In this document: positions 55,337 to 63,930 of the stretch, one piece after another
Numbering within the stretch: position 1 is the stretch's first letter
Layout: each line of letters begins with the position of its first letter
Assembly (NCBI GenBank): GCA_019058245.1
Contig: JAHPZJ010000025.1
Span: forward strand, 1-64,000
DNA length: 64,000 bases
Reading direction: 5' to 3'
Source of the DNA: Promethearchaeota archaeon
GTDB taxonomy: Archaea > Asgardarchaeota > Lokiarchaeia > Sigyniarchaeales > SOKP01
Notes under the pieces: generated by a model
Told to the model about the DNA's origin: nothing
Databases searched by the model: none
Seen by the model: the letters and a program-made list of their open reading frames with translations, nothing else
Program-made: the position numbers and the translations under genes

Positions 55337-56809
55337 TTAACCTTTCACTACACCAATAGGAACAAATCTCACTACTTTTTCAACAATTCCAAGATCATGG
55401 CTAACTTGAACAACTTGATCTATATCCTTATAAGCACCAGGAGCCTCTTCAGCAATAACTTTCATCGCAGCAGCTCGAATTATGATACCTTTTTTGCTTA
55501 AATCCTCTTTAACACGTTCTCCCCAGTACTTCTTTGTTGCTTTTGATCTTGACATTACCCTTCCTGAACCATGAGCTGTCGAACCAAAAGAAAGATCCAT
55601 GGCCTTTGGTTTACCAACACATAAATAAGAAGCAGAACCCATAGTTCCTGGAATTAAAGCTGGCTGTCCTATTGATTTATAATCATTTGGCAAAGCTGGA
55701 TGTTCAGGAGGAAAAGCTCTTGTTGCACCTTTTCTATGAACATTCAATTTCATTTTCTTACCATTTACTTCATGCTCCTCTATTTTTAATATATTATGGC
55801 AAACTCCATAAATTAAATGCATATCTAAATCATCAAAATCCTTTTTAAATGTATTTTGAAAGGATTCTCTTAACCAGTGAGTAATAAGTTGACGATTTGT
55901 GAACCCAAAATTTGCAGCACAACCCATTTGTTTCAAATAATTCTGGGCTTCTGGTGTGTCAGCCGGTACACAAGCTAACTCTCTATCTGGTACCTTAATA
56001 TCATATTTCTTCATCGCTTGTTCGATATTGCGTAATGAATCAGTACACACTTGATGTCCAAGAGCTCTACTCCCTGTATGTACCATAACTGTAATTTGAT
56101 CCTTTCTATTTATACCTAAAGCTTTTGCAATAGTCTCATTGTAAATTTTATCAACTTTCTGAATTTCCAAAAAATGATTCCCACTCCCTAACGATCCTAG
56201 TTGTTTAATAGCTCGCTGTTTTGCTTTTTGGGAAACTAAACTCGCATCAGCATCTTTTAAACATCCATTCTCCTCTAAATGTGTAAGATCCTCTTCAATA
56301 GCATAGTCATTTTCTATTGCCCAATTCACACCATTGTTTAGAACATCATCTAAATCTGAAAAACTTATATTTAGCTTACCTTTTGAACCTAATCCTGAAG
56401 GGATATTGTTAAAAATACTATCCAAGAGAGTTGGCAGCACACCCTTAACATCGCTAAGGGTTAAATTCGATCGAAGCAGACGAACCCCACAATTTATATC
56501 ATATCCTACTCCACCTGGAGAAATCATCCCACTCTCTGCATCTGTCCCTGCAACACCTCCAATACAAAATCCATATCCCTGGTGAGCATCCGAAAGAGCA
56601 ATCGCATGCTTCTCTATCCCTGGTAAACACGCTACATTGCAAATTTGATCTATTGTACGATCTAATCGAATCTTTTCTAATATATATTCATTCGCATAAA
56701 TCTTCACCGGAACCCTCATCTCAAATTTCTCAATTATCCCTTTAGTCCTTGCCATCAACGTCTTTGGAGGAATCTCGTAGATATTGTCTGCTATTTTATT
56801 TACATTCAT
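55337..56809 (-). CDS. rtcB: RNA-splicing ligase RtcB
   Basis: 490 residues, intact, no intein. Metal ligands and catalytic residues align with the archaeal enzyme: D104 and C107 in GVGYDINCGVRL, H212 in GSGNHFLE, H244 in HTGSRALGH, H338 in GVCHNIL, and H413 in STAHGSGRVMSRS, the residue that carries GMP. It joins 2',3'-cyclic phosphate and 5'-OH ends made by tRNA intron removal. Archease, its partner, is encoded convergently next to it. Confidence 0.97.
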   Translation of the reverse strand: MNVNKIADNIYEIPPKTLMARTKGIIEKFEMRVPVKIYANEYILEKIRLDRTIDQICNVACLPGIEKHAIALSDAHQGYGFCIGGVAGTDAESGMISPGGVGYDINCGVRLLRSNLTLSDVKGVLPTLLDSIFNNIPSGLGSKGKLNISFSDLDDVLNNGVNWAIENDYAIEEDLTHLEENGCLKDADASLVSQKAKQRAIKQLGSLGSGNHFLEIQKVDKIYNETIAKALGINRKDQITVMVHTGSRALGHQVCTDSLRNIEQAMKKYDIKVPDRELACVPADTPEAQNYLKQMGCAANFGFTNRQLITHWLRESFQNTFKKDFDDLDMHLIYGVCHNILKIEEHEVNGKKMKLNVHRKGATRAFPPEHPALPNDYKSIGQPALIPGTMGSASYLCVGKPKAMDLSFGSTAHGSGRVMSRSKATKKYWGERVKEDLSKKGIIIRAAAMKVIAEEAPGAYKDIDQVVQVSHDLGIVEKVVRFVPIGVVKG

Positions 56810-56918
56810 CTTAAATTTATTAAGAAAACAGTTTTCAAAAAGATTTTCATTTAATCCTATAGGATTTAAAGAATTATGATAATAAATAAAAAAAGCAAAA
56901 AATAATGAATATAAACCT

Positions 56919-57650
56919 TTATTTAATTTCTATATAAGAAACTAAGCCTAAATTGTCTAAAGCGCCAATTATTCGCTGAATCTCTGTCTCTGGCTGTCCT
57001 GATTCCTCCGCAATCTCCGATATTGTGTGAAAACCATCTGCTAAATGCGCGATCTTGAACTCTTTCTTATCCAAAATACCTTGCGTTATCACCTGAGTTG
57101 GCAATCTTTTTAACGTCCATTCTGGCTTCTGATCTCTTACCACACGTAAATCATCCTCAGACAGTATCAAGCCCTTCTTTGATATCTGTTTCTGGGTTTT
57201 TTGAAAATCCTTCTTGAATATCTTTAAAATTGGTAACTTCAGCTGGATCTCGGCTAGTTTACCAACCTCTAAAATCTCATCAATCACCTTATCAAAATCG
57301 CGAAAAATACGAACATCTCCAGACCACGCTTCGAGCTTATCTCCAAACTCCTCGACAAATTGATCTATAATATCTGTCAGGGCTTTATGCGTAATTTTAG
57401 CATCGTCATTTTTATCAGCAGCGGCGGTTATTAGCACTCCCTCCTTAAAGACTAAAAGTAAATAAAATACTTGCATATCTATTACTTTAAGTTCTCCACT
57501 TCCTTTTGAGAACTCTACAGAAAAATCTTTAAGTGCTGTTAAAAAACCGCTTACTAAATCCTGATTAAACTCGATACTCCCATATTTACGATGGATTAAG
57601 CAGATTCCCGTATTCTGATGGATTAAGTAGACATTATGGAGCAGATTCAT
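56919..57650 (-). CDS. Longin-like domain protein with C-terminal winged helix
   Basis: 243 residues. The N-terminal 125 (NVYLIHQNTGICLIHRKYGS, then FNQDLVSGFLTALKDFSVEF and a later VFKEGVLITAAAD) look like a longin or Roadblock-related alpha/beta domain of the type found in Asgard small-GTPase regulators. A linker leads to a winged helix at about 190-243 (HTISEIAEESGQPETEIQRI). A strong Shine-Dalgarno sequence (GGAGGT) lies two bases before the ATG. It may link membrane or GTPase signals to gene control; inferred. Confidence 0.7.
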   Translation of the reverse strand: MNLLHNVYLIHQNTGICLIHRKYGSIEFNQDLVSGFLTALKDFSVEFSKGSGELKVIDMQVFYLLLVFKEGVLITAAADKNDDAKITHKALTDIIDQFVEEFGDKLEAWSGDVRIFRDFDKVIDEILEVGKLAEIQLKLPILKIFKKDFQKTQKQISKKGLILSEDDLRVVRDQKPEWTLKRLPTQVITQGILDKKEFKIAHLADGFHTISEIAEESGQPETEIQRIIGALDNLGLVSYIEIK

Positions 57651-58107
57651 TTACCTCCTTGACTTAATTGGGAAATTGGATAAATATATTCACACATTTA
57701 AACACACGATTTACATTTTATGTATTTTAAAAATTTTATTTTAGTTATATTAAAAATATATATTCTTTATAATTTATAGTAATACTCCGTATATTTATAA
57801 TTACTTCATCTAAAGTTGTTGGAATATGGTCGTTTAACCCGCTTTTTTTTTCACTATTCACCATATTATGGTGAAGAATAATAATGTTGATTGTAGTATT
57901 TTTTCACAGTTTCACTTAGTATGGCAGGGTTTTCCTTTATTTTTTGATAATTTAATATTATTAGTAAATTGACTCTAAAATATAAAAGGGATTGGAATGA
58001 TTTTGAAGTTTTTTTTGTATATTAGTATTATAATTAAATTAAATCAAATAATTGAATAGTTGAAAAGTAATTTTGTAATTATTATAAAAAAGAAAAAAAA
58101 AATAATA
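57651..58107. other. Intergenic region with a palindrome
   Basis: About 460 AT-rich bases upstream of the longin-like gene. The palindrome at 57857-57875 is listed separately. Several TTCAC motifs surround it (57850-57860 and about 57903-57918). No gene is supported. Confidence 0.35.
57857..57875. promoter_or_regulatory. 19-base perfect palindrome
   Basis: TTCACCATA, a T, then TATGGTGAA: nine-base arms around one base. It lies 207 bases upstream of the longin-like gene start. A dimeric regulator site is the simplest reading; a transcript end is also possible. Confidence 0.45.
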
Positions 58108-58857
58108 TTATCTAATTTCTGAACCACATAAAGCACAGAACTTTGCTAGTTCAGATACTTTGGCTCCACAATTTGGGCAAAAATTAATTTTTCTTTCAGG
58201 GTTTATTATTTGTTGAGGATCATGTAAATTTGCTTGCAGTTCTGAAAGTTCTGGAGTGTCAATAGTCGATAATTTGTTTAATATCGCTAGATTAAAATAT
58301 CCTTTAATTTGATAGATAAATCCGATGATTGCTGGTACAATTAAAAACCATAATGAACTTAAGAGTGTACCTTTTTTTAGTTTATCGCACCCCATAATTG
58401 CTTCTTCAGATATATTAGCTGGAAACATCTTAAAGTTATTCTCAAAAAATAATTTCAGATTTTTCCATGCTTTCATTTCAGCTGCCACGCCTACATATAT
58501 GAACACTATACCCGAAATCATAAGAATTATAGGTACAGAGAGCGAGATATAGATAGGTAATGAGGAAGAGATAAAGAAAAGTAAAGCTATGTTAACGCCT
58601 CCGATAATCAAGACAACCATACCACATATTCTTGATATAAAACCCTTGATATATTTTGAGCGAAAATTATGTAACAACGGGTTATTTAAGGCATAATTTG
58701 CTCTTTTAAGACTTTTTATTGCAACAAAAATAAGAATCATTGCAACAAAACCAGCCATTCCTGTGATAATGCTTACAATGGTTAAAATTGCCACAACTTG
58801 AATATATTTTCCAAAATCATGGAATTCTTTATTAATACCTATGTTTATATTTGACAT
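58108..58857 (-). CDS. Multi-pass membrane protein with C-terminal zinc ribbon
   Basis: 249 residues. About four to five membrane segments (about 18-48, 72-95, 98-125, 165-190), then a soluble stretch and a C-terminal zinc ribbon CPNCG...CALCG (about 227-246). The layout resembles other zinc-ribbon membrane proteins of Asgard archaea; no function is known. Confidence 0.7.
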   Translation of the reverse strand: MSNINIGINKEFHDFGKYIQVVAILTIVSIITGMAGFVAMILIFVAIKSLKRANYALNNPLLHNFRSKYIKGFISRICGMVVLIIGGVNIALLFFISSSLPIYISLSVPIILMISGIVFIYVGVAAEMKAWKNLKLFFENNFKMFPANISEEAIMGCDKLKKGTLLSSLWFLIVPAIIGFIYQIKGYFNLAILNKLSTIDTPELSELQANLHDPQQIINPERKINFCPNCGAKVSELAKFCALCGSEIR

Positions 58858-59024
58858 TTTTTTTTCTAATTTGATATTTTGGTAATTGATATAGTCTTCT
58901 CAAAAATAATTGATTAAAGAACGGGAGTCCATTAATTGTGAATTGAAATAGAATCCCAATACAAGCTTTAAGAAGGGTATAGAATGTACTAAATGAGGTT
59001 TTTTCTTTTCTCCTCTATTGATAA

Positions 59025-60026
59025 TTAGTCTTTATGCATATTTTTGATTTCTTCTAAAGGGAGTATCTGGCGAGGTTCATGTACAACAAGACCTTGAGCA
59101 TATTTTCTTAAGATTGAAATTATACTTAAAAACTCCGATTTTTTTATTATAGTATTTATGGCGTACCATCCTTCAGAATCTGCCCCAGCTAATTTAGAAA
59201 TTGTAGGACGCTTTAATGCGGGAAGCGTTTTTAATATTTTATCTAAGTTCTCTTCTCTGACATTTAAAAATACATGAAGAGATTTTGAAGCTTTTATAAC
59301 ACCTTTTAATAAAACCAAAATATCTTTAATTTTCTCTCTTTTCCATTCATCTTTCAAGGCATTTTTGTTTGCTATTAGAACAGCAGTAGAGGTATCAATA
59401 ACATCAATAATTTTTAGATTATTAGCTTTAATAGTTGATCCTGTAGCGGTGTTATCAATTATAACATCTACTTCTTCTGGAGGTTTGGCTTCAGTTGCTC
59501 CAAATGATAAAAATATCTTAATTTTATCATTTTTTCCCCATTTTCTCCAAGGAGTAATTATAAGAGGATTAACATCACCATAAAGTTTCTTATATGTTTT
59601 ATTATTCTTAATGTAATCTAAAGAAAGAGTTAGATATTCAGTTGAAATTCTTAGAACCTTCTTATCGTCATAGAATTTTTGGAGTACGTCATCTAAAGAA
59701 TTGATGTGTTCCCAATCATTAGGAATACAAAACACAATTGAAACACCACCTATTTCTAAATCTAGTAATACTTCCACATCGGCGTTAGTTTCTTTAACCC
59801 AATCTTTACCTGATATTCCTAAATCAAATTCATTTTCACCAATTAAATAATTAGGAATTTCTTGAGGACGTAATAATTTAATATAAATTTCTGAATCTTT
59901 TACAGATGGTCTATAATCTCTTTTTGAAGAAAATGTTAGCTTTAATCCAGCTCTTTCAAAAAAGGAGGCAACCTCATCATGAAGGCTTCCTTTAGGAAGT
60001 GTGATTTTTAATTTTTTATTATTCAT
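59025..60026 (-). CDS. hisG: ATP phosphoribosyltransferase, long form
   Basis: 333 residues. The catalytic part starts ITLPKGSLHDEVASFFERAGL and contains EFDLGISGKDWV and the phosphate-binding segment VDVIIDNTATGSTIKANNL. The C-terminal 80 residues (from about 250) form the regulatory domain of the long, histidine-inhibited form. The enzyme catalyses the first step of histidine synthesis. No other his gene is in the window, which is unusual where his genes are clustered. Confidence 0.88.
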   Translation of the reverse strand: MNNKKLKITLPKGSLHDEVASFFERAGLKLTFSSKRDYRPSVKDSEIYIKLLRPQEIPNYLIGENEFDLGISGKDWVKETNADVEVLLDLEIGGVSIVFCIPNDWEHINSLDDVLQKFYDDKKVLRISTEYLTLSLDYIKNNKTYKKLYGDVNPLIITPWRKWGKNDKIKIFLSFGATEAKPPEEVDVIIDNTATGSTIKANNLKIIDVIDTSTAVLIANKNALKDEWKREKIKDILVLLKGVIKASKSLHVFLNVREENLDKILKTLPALKRPTISKLAGADSEGWYAINTIIKKSEFLSIISILRKYAQGLVVHEPRQILPLEEIKNMHKD

Positions 60027-60272
60027 TTAACGTCACTAAATTTTTGAAATATAATAATTTATTTATGAAAAAATTTGCAAATTTTATTTTTAATTAGACT
60101 TTTTAAGATTATTTATACTATCTAAAGGCATAATAGATTATCTTAAAATATGAGTAAACAAGTCTTATTGAATCTTTATAGAGAATATTGTTAAGATTGC
60201 TTTAATCTTTATTTTATATTGCTAAACCTATTAAATCTTGAGGGGATATAGGACCTACAACTTTCAGGAAAG

Positions 60273-60304
60273 GTAAATTCAGCGTTTGATTTCAATGAAA
60301 ATTT
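60273..60304 (+). repeat. 32-base repeat, copy A
   Basis: The stretch begins GTAAATTCAGC and continues GATTTCAATGAAAATTT after four variable bases. It matches 60914-60945 at 28 of 32 positions. Both copies flank the RHH regulator gene. Confidence 0.65.
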
Positions 60305-60316
60305 CATGTAAAAAAT

Positions 60317-60343
60317 GAGATGAAAAAAATAGAGAATGTTCTT
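60317..60343 (+). repeat. Weak copy of the degenerate intergenic repeat
   Basis: GAGATG, an A-rich spacer, then ATAGAGAATGTTCTT resembles GAGATG...ATAGAGTATGTTCTT at 1291-1322. The match is partial. Confidence 0.35.
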
Positions 60344-60435
60344 CAATATTTTACTTTTTTTGGTAATTAAATCATAAGAATTATAAAATTTAAGAATTTA
60401 AAACATATAAATAGCTTATAAAGATAGCCTAATTA

Positions 60436-60801
60436 TTACCTTCTCAATGCCTTTTCAATAGTATCTAATTCTTTTTCTAATTCCTTTTTTCTTTCTTCAA
60501 GTAATTTCTCTCGTTCTAGCAGTTCTTCATTACTTGGTGTTGTTAAATATTCTCCTTTTTTATGAGCGGAGTGTGTATTTTTCAGTTCTTTTAAAATTTC
60601 ATGTCTATTTAACTTTTTAAATGATGGATCTGATTTATTTGGATAGATTGATCGATTAATATCAGCAATCCTTTTCCTTACTGCAGACCTAATAAATTCA
60701 GACTTAGTTTGCAGTTGTAAGTGTGAATATCTGTCTATTTTTTTGTAAAGCCTTTCGGATACCATTACTTTAATAAATTTCTCTTTTTTTTCATCCGTCA
60801 T
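60436..60801 (-). CDS. Ribbon-helix-helix regulator with coiled-coil tail
   Basis: 121 residues. The N-terminal 50 residues form an RHH DNA-binding domain (KVMVSERLYKKIDRYSHLQL, then TKSEFIRSAVRKRI). A polar middle is followed by a Glu/Lys/Leu-rich coiled coil (about 85-121). A three-unit repeated palindrome lies directly upstream, so it probably represses its own gene. No toxin partner gene is adjacent. Confidence 0.85.
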   Translation of the reverse strand: MTDEKKEKFIKVMVSERLYKKIDRYSHLQLQTKSEFIRSAVRKRIADINRSIYPNKSDPSFKKLNRHEILKELKNTHSAHKKGEYLTTPSNEELLEREKLLEERKKELEKELDTIEKALRR

Positions 60802-60827
60802 TTTAAATATCCATTATTACTATAATT

Positions 60828-60852
60828 ATGATCATTATGATCAATATGATCA
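60828..60852. promoter_or_regulatory. Three-unit operator upstream of the RHH gene
   Basis: ATGATCA occurs at 60828-60834, 60837-60843 and 60846-60852, with an exact nine-base period. Each unit contains the palindrome TGATCA. The array ends 27 bases upstream of the RHH start codon. RHH proteins bind such short repeated half-sites cooperatively, so autorepression is likely. Confidence 0.65.
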
Positions 60853-60913
60853 TTTTCATATTTAAATCTTACTTGACACAAAAGTAAATTTATTATAATA
60901 TTGAGTTAGAACA

Positions 60914-60945
60914 GTAAATTCAGCATCCGATTTCAATGAAAGTTT
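60914..60945 (+). repeat. 32-base repeat, copy B
   Basis: Second copy of the repeat at 60273-60304 (28 of 32 positions identical), about 110 bases upstream of the RHH start codon on the other side of the gene. Confidence 0.65.
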
Positions 60946-61078
60946 TTTTGAAAAAATTTTTCTCCCTTAAAAAAAAATATCTGGATCAAATGAACAATGA
61001 ATTCTCAAGAGTTATAAAATTACATGTCTTCAAAACACAGCGGATTTACTATTTTGATTAAAGAAACAAAAAAAAAAT

Positions 61079-61396
61079 TTAATTAATAATTTTTTGAATC
61101 ATTTCATAATTTCCAGTACATTGAATTTTCTCTTCTCCTTCTTTTATATAGAATTGAACATCTTGGTATGGCCAAAAAATTCTTTGCTCACAAACAAAGC
61201 CTGTTGTTACTACAATATTCAATTGATTTTTCATCGATTCAACCACGTTCATATATTTGTTATATTGTTTTTCAGAATCCCGCATTACATTCACATTAAG
61301 CACCACTATTTCTTGACCTTCTTATGCAATTAACACTTTGAGACGCTCTATTAAATACATCCATTTAACTTCCCACGAAGTATTTTGTTCGCTCAT
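61079..61396 (-). pseudogene. Small hypothetical gene with an in-frame TAA
   Basis: From the ATG at 61396 the frame reads MSEQNTSWEVKWMYLIERLK, then VLIA, then TAA (61324-61322), then EGQEIVVLNVNVMRDSEKQY and on to the stop at 61079, all in one frame. The two parts look like one alpha/beta protein of about 105 residues. The second part could also begin at GTG 61306 after an AAGGT sequence. Nonsense mutation, reinitiation or readthrough are all possible. Family unknown. Confidence 0.5.
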
Positions 61397-61458
61397 AAAT
61401 CCTACTTATATTGAGATTATACAAAAAAAAAAAAAATAAAGAGATTCTCAAAATAATA

Positions 61459-63150
61459 TTAATGAATATTTGGATATATTACCTTATTTGGATAAATTTT
61501 CCGTGCTTTTTTTATTAATTCAAGAGCAGCATCATTTTTTTTCATATTGAATAATATTTCTGCTTGTTCTGAATATATTTCAAATAATGATTCTTTTTTC
61601 AATTCTGGATTGATAATATCTTCTAAAACTCTTAAAGCATCCTTATTTTTTTTTAAATAGAATGCAAGATATCGTGCTTTTTGTAGGTAAAATTTTAATA
61701 AGTTTGGATCAATTTTGATAGCAGTATCTAATACTTCTAAAGCTTTTTCATATTGATCTATGAAACAATAAATTGAGGCTAATTGTGAATAGTATTCTGA
61801 ATTATTTGGTTCTAATTCAATTGCTCTATTTAATGCTTCTATTGCTTCTTCAAATTTATTCATCCAAATTAAAATATTTGCTAAATTTAAGTAATAATTT
61901 GATACATTTGGGGCCATTTCAATAGCTTTCTTGATTGTTCTTAAAGCTTCATGATATTCGCCTTTAAATTGTAAGATTTGTGTTTTAATGGCATAATTTA
62001 AAGAATTTTTAGTATCCATCTTAATTGCTTTACCAACATATTCTAAAGCATTATTTACTGTTTCCTGATGTTTGGGGGGTGGTAGTTCTTTACTAGCTTC
62101 TTTAAGATATAGTAAGGCTCTTTTTTGTAAATATTCTAAACGTTCAAAAATGTAGATATCGGAAGTTAAGATTAAAGAGGGAATTTCTTTCAGATTTAGG
62201 TAATTTACAAAATATTTTTTCTTAAAGTCTTTAAAGATATTTATTAAATAATTTCTTATTAAGTTATAAAGAGGTGGTTCTAGATCCTCATGAAAGAGAT
62301 TATATTTTTTAATTAATTCAAATAATACTTCTTCACATATATCATTTATAATGATTTCCTTAAAATCATAAGAATTTACAAATCCTAAATAATAATGATC
62401 TCTTAGAATAGATTGTATAACACCTTTAAAAATAGTTCCATATTCATCTGTGGATCTAAAATAAACACAAAATTCGTTATTTGATGATTTTAATTCATAA
62501 ATTGTTATATAACAAGCATCTTTTTCAATAACCTTGTGTAAAAACCATTTTAATTCCGTTTTTGTTAACTTACTCTTCCCATATTTCTTGATGAAATCAT
62601 CCAATGAAATTGAAATATTAGAGGTTTTATCAAAAAATTTAACATGGTTTAAAGCTAAGTATAGAATTGAAATATTTAATTTATCTTCAGACAGCGACTT
62701 TAATTCATCAGTTGTTAATTCATTTTTTAGTTTGAGAAATTCAATTATAATATTTTCATCTTTTATATTAAAAGAATTAAATAGGTGAGAAATTTGATTA
62801 AAATTTTTGGAAAATGCTTTTTGCTCTAAATCTAGTATAGTCTTAATGCCTAATCTATAAGATTTAAGTCGTTTTAATAACTCTTTTACTCCTAAACTTG
62901 AGATTGAATAAATACTATTCTTTTGATCACGTGAGACGTTAATACAATTTTTGTTTTTTAATTTTTTAGCCCACTTATGGAAAGTATTTTTATTCATTCT
63001 ATTTGTTATACCTTTCTCGGAACTATTTATGAATTCTTCACGTCTCATCGGACCATAAACGCTTAATGCATAAAGAATGATATCTTCATATTGTTTAATT
63101 TCCCAAATTTGAATGGGTATTTTATTAGGAATGATATTCATTTCAGCCAT
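61459..63150 (-). CDS. Winged-helix and TPR-repeat protein
   Basis: 563 residues. The N-terminal 95 residues form a winged helix (YEDIILYALSVYGPMRREEF, with the recognition helix KNTFHKWAKKLKN). The middle (100-330) is helical. The C-terminal third has five to six TPR units (about 345-555), each of about 34 residues with patterns such as YYLNLANILIWMNKFEEAIE and ALNRAIELEPNNSEYYSQLA. TPRs bind other proteins; the combination suggests a regulator or scaffold. Confidence 0.8.
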   Translation of the reverse strand: MAEMNIIPNKIPIQIWEIKQYEDIILYALSVYGPMRREEFINSSEKGITNRMNKNTFHKWAKKLKNKNCINVSRDQKNSIYSISSLGVKELLKRLKSYRLGIKTILDLEQKAFSKNFNQISHLFNSFNIKDENIIIEFLKLKNELTTDELKSLSEDKLNISILYLALNHVKFFDKTSNISISLDDFIKKYGKSKLTKTELKWFLHKVIEKDACYITIYELKSSNNEFCVYFRSTDEYGTIFKGVIQSILRDHYYLGFVNSYDFKEIIINDICEEVLFELIKKYNLFHEDLEPPLYNLIRNYLINIFKDFKKKYFVNYLNLKEIPSLILTSDIYIFERLEYLQKRALLYLKEASKELPPPKHQETVNNALEYVGKAIKMDTKNSLNYAIKTQILQFKGEYHEALRTIKKAIEMAPNVSNYYLNLANILIWMNKFEEAIEALNRAIELEPNNSEYYSQLASIYCFIDQYEKALEVLDTAIKIDPNLLKFYLQKARYLAFYLKKNKDALRVLEDIINPELKKESLFEIYSEQAEILFNMKKNDAALELIKKARKIYPNKVIYPNIH

Positions 63151-63351
63151 ATTACTACAACTTATTTTTAAAAATTTAAAATTAACTAGTTAGGACAAGT
63201 ATTAGGACAAAAGACATAAATTTCTAAAAAATAAATTACTTTTTAATCAATTATTAAAAAATCTCCTTATATAAAAATAAAATAATAGTAATTTTTGTGT
63301 TATAAATTGTAGTTCCCTCTATTATTCATTTTATAAAATCATGGTGAAAAT

Positions 63352-63549
63352 TTGTTTAAAAGGATAGAGAAATATAAATGTCCCCGCTGTGAAAGTGAAG
63401 ATATATTAGAATTTGATAATTTTATCTCTTGTTACAAATGTCATTTAGATTTTGATAAAAAATTTCTTGGAGTAATTAATGATGAAAATATTTTGGCTCG
63501 AGAAGAGCTGAAAGGTATTTTTGATACTTTTAGTAAAAGAGATACTTAA
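63352..63549 (+). CDS. Small zinc-ribbon protein
   Basis: 65 residues with CPRC (about 10-13) and CYKC (about 27-30), a zinc ribbon, followed by an acidic helical tail. The start is TTG at 63352. No family recognised; such proteins are common in archaeal transcription and modification systems. Confidence 0.55.
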   Translation: MFKRIEKYKCPRCESEDILEFDNFISCYKCHLDFDKKFLGVINDENILAREELKGIFDTFSKRDT

Positions 63550-63930
63550 TTTTCTGAAATATCACTAAATCTTCGATAAAGAGAAAGTAAATGTTTTAAG
63601 AAATAACCATTATCATATAATTAGAGTTGGAAATGAATTAAAAGTAATTATTAAAATGAAACAAAACACAAAACTCGAAAATACAAGATTATTTTAACAT
63701 TTCTCATTTGAATATCTCAATCGATTCTTTTTCATTTATAATATTCCTTATAATTCTTACATTTTAATTATAAATAAAAGAATATAAAAACAGAGATAAT
63801 TAGACTTCAATAATAATTATCGATAACATACATTTAGACTCTTAAAGCCCAAATAAATTAGAAAATCTTAAAAAAGTTGATATTGAGTATTTCATTAAAC
63901 AGAATTACATATAATAAAAATTTGAGTAAT
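63550..63930. other. Intergenic region before cutA
   Basis: About 380 AT-rich bases. No reading frame, RNA fold or strong repeat is seen. Confidence 0.4.

Larger units (their letters stand above)
60027..60435. other. Intergenic region with repeats between hisG and the RHH gene
   Basis: About 400 AT-rich bases. It contains one copy of a 32-base repeat (60273-60304) whose second copy lies at 60914-60945, and a weak copy of the intergenic repeat seen near the window start (60317-60343). No reading frame is supported. Confidence 0.4.
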
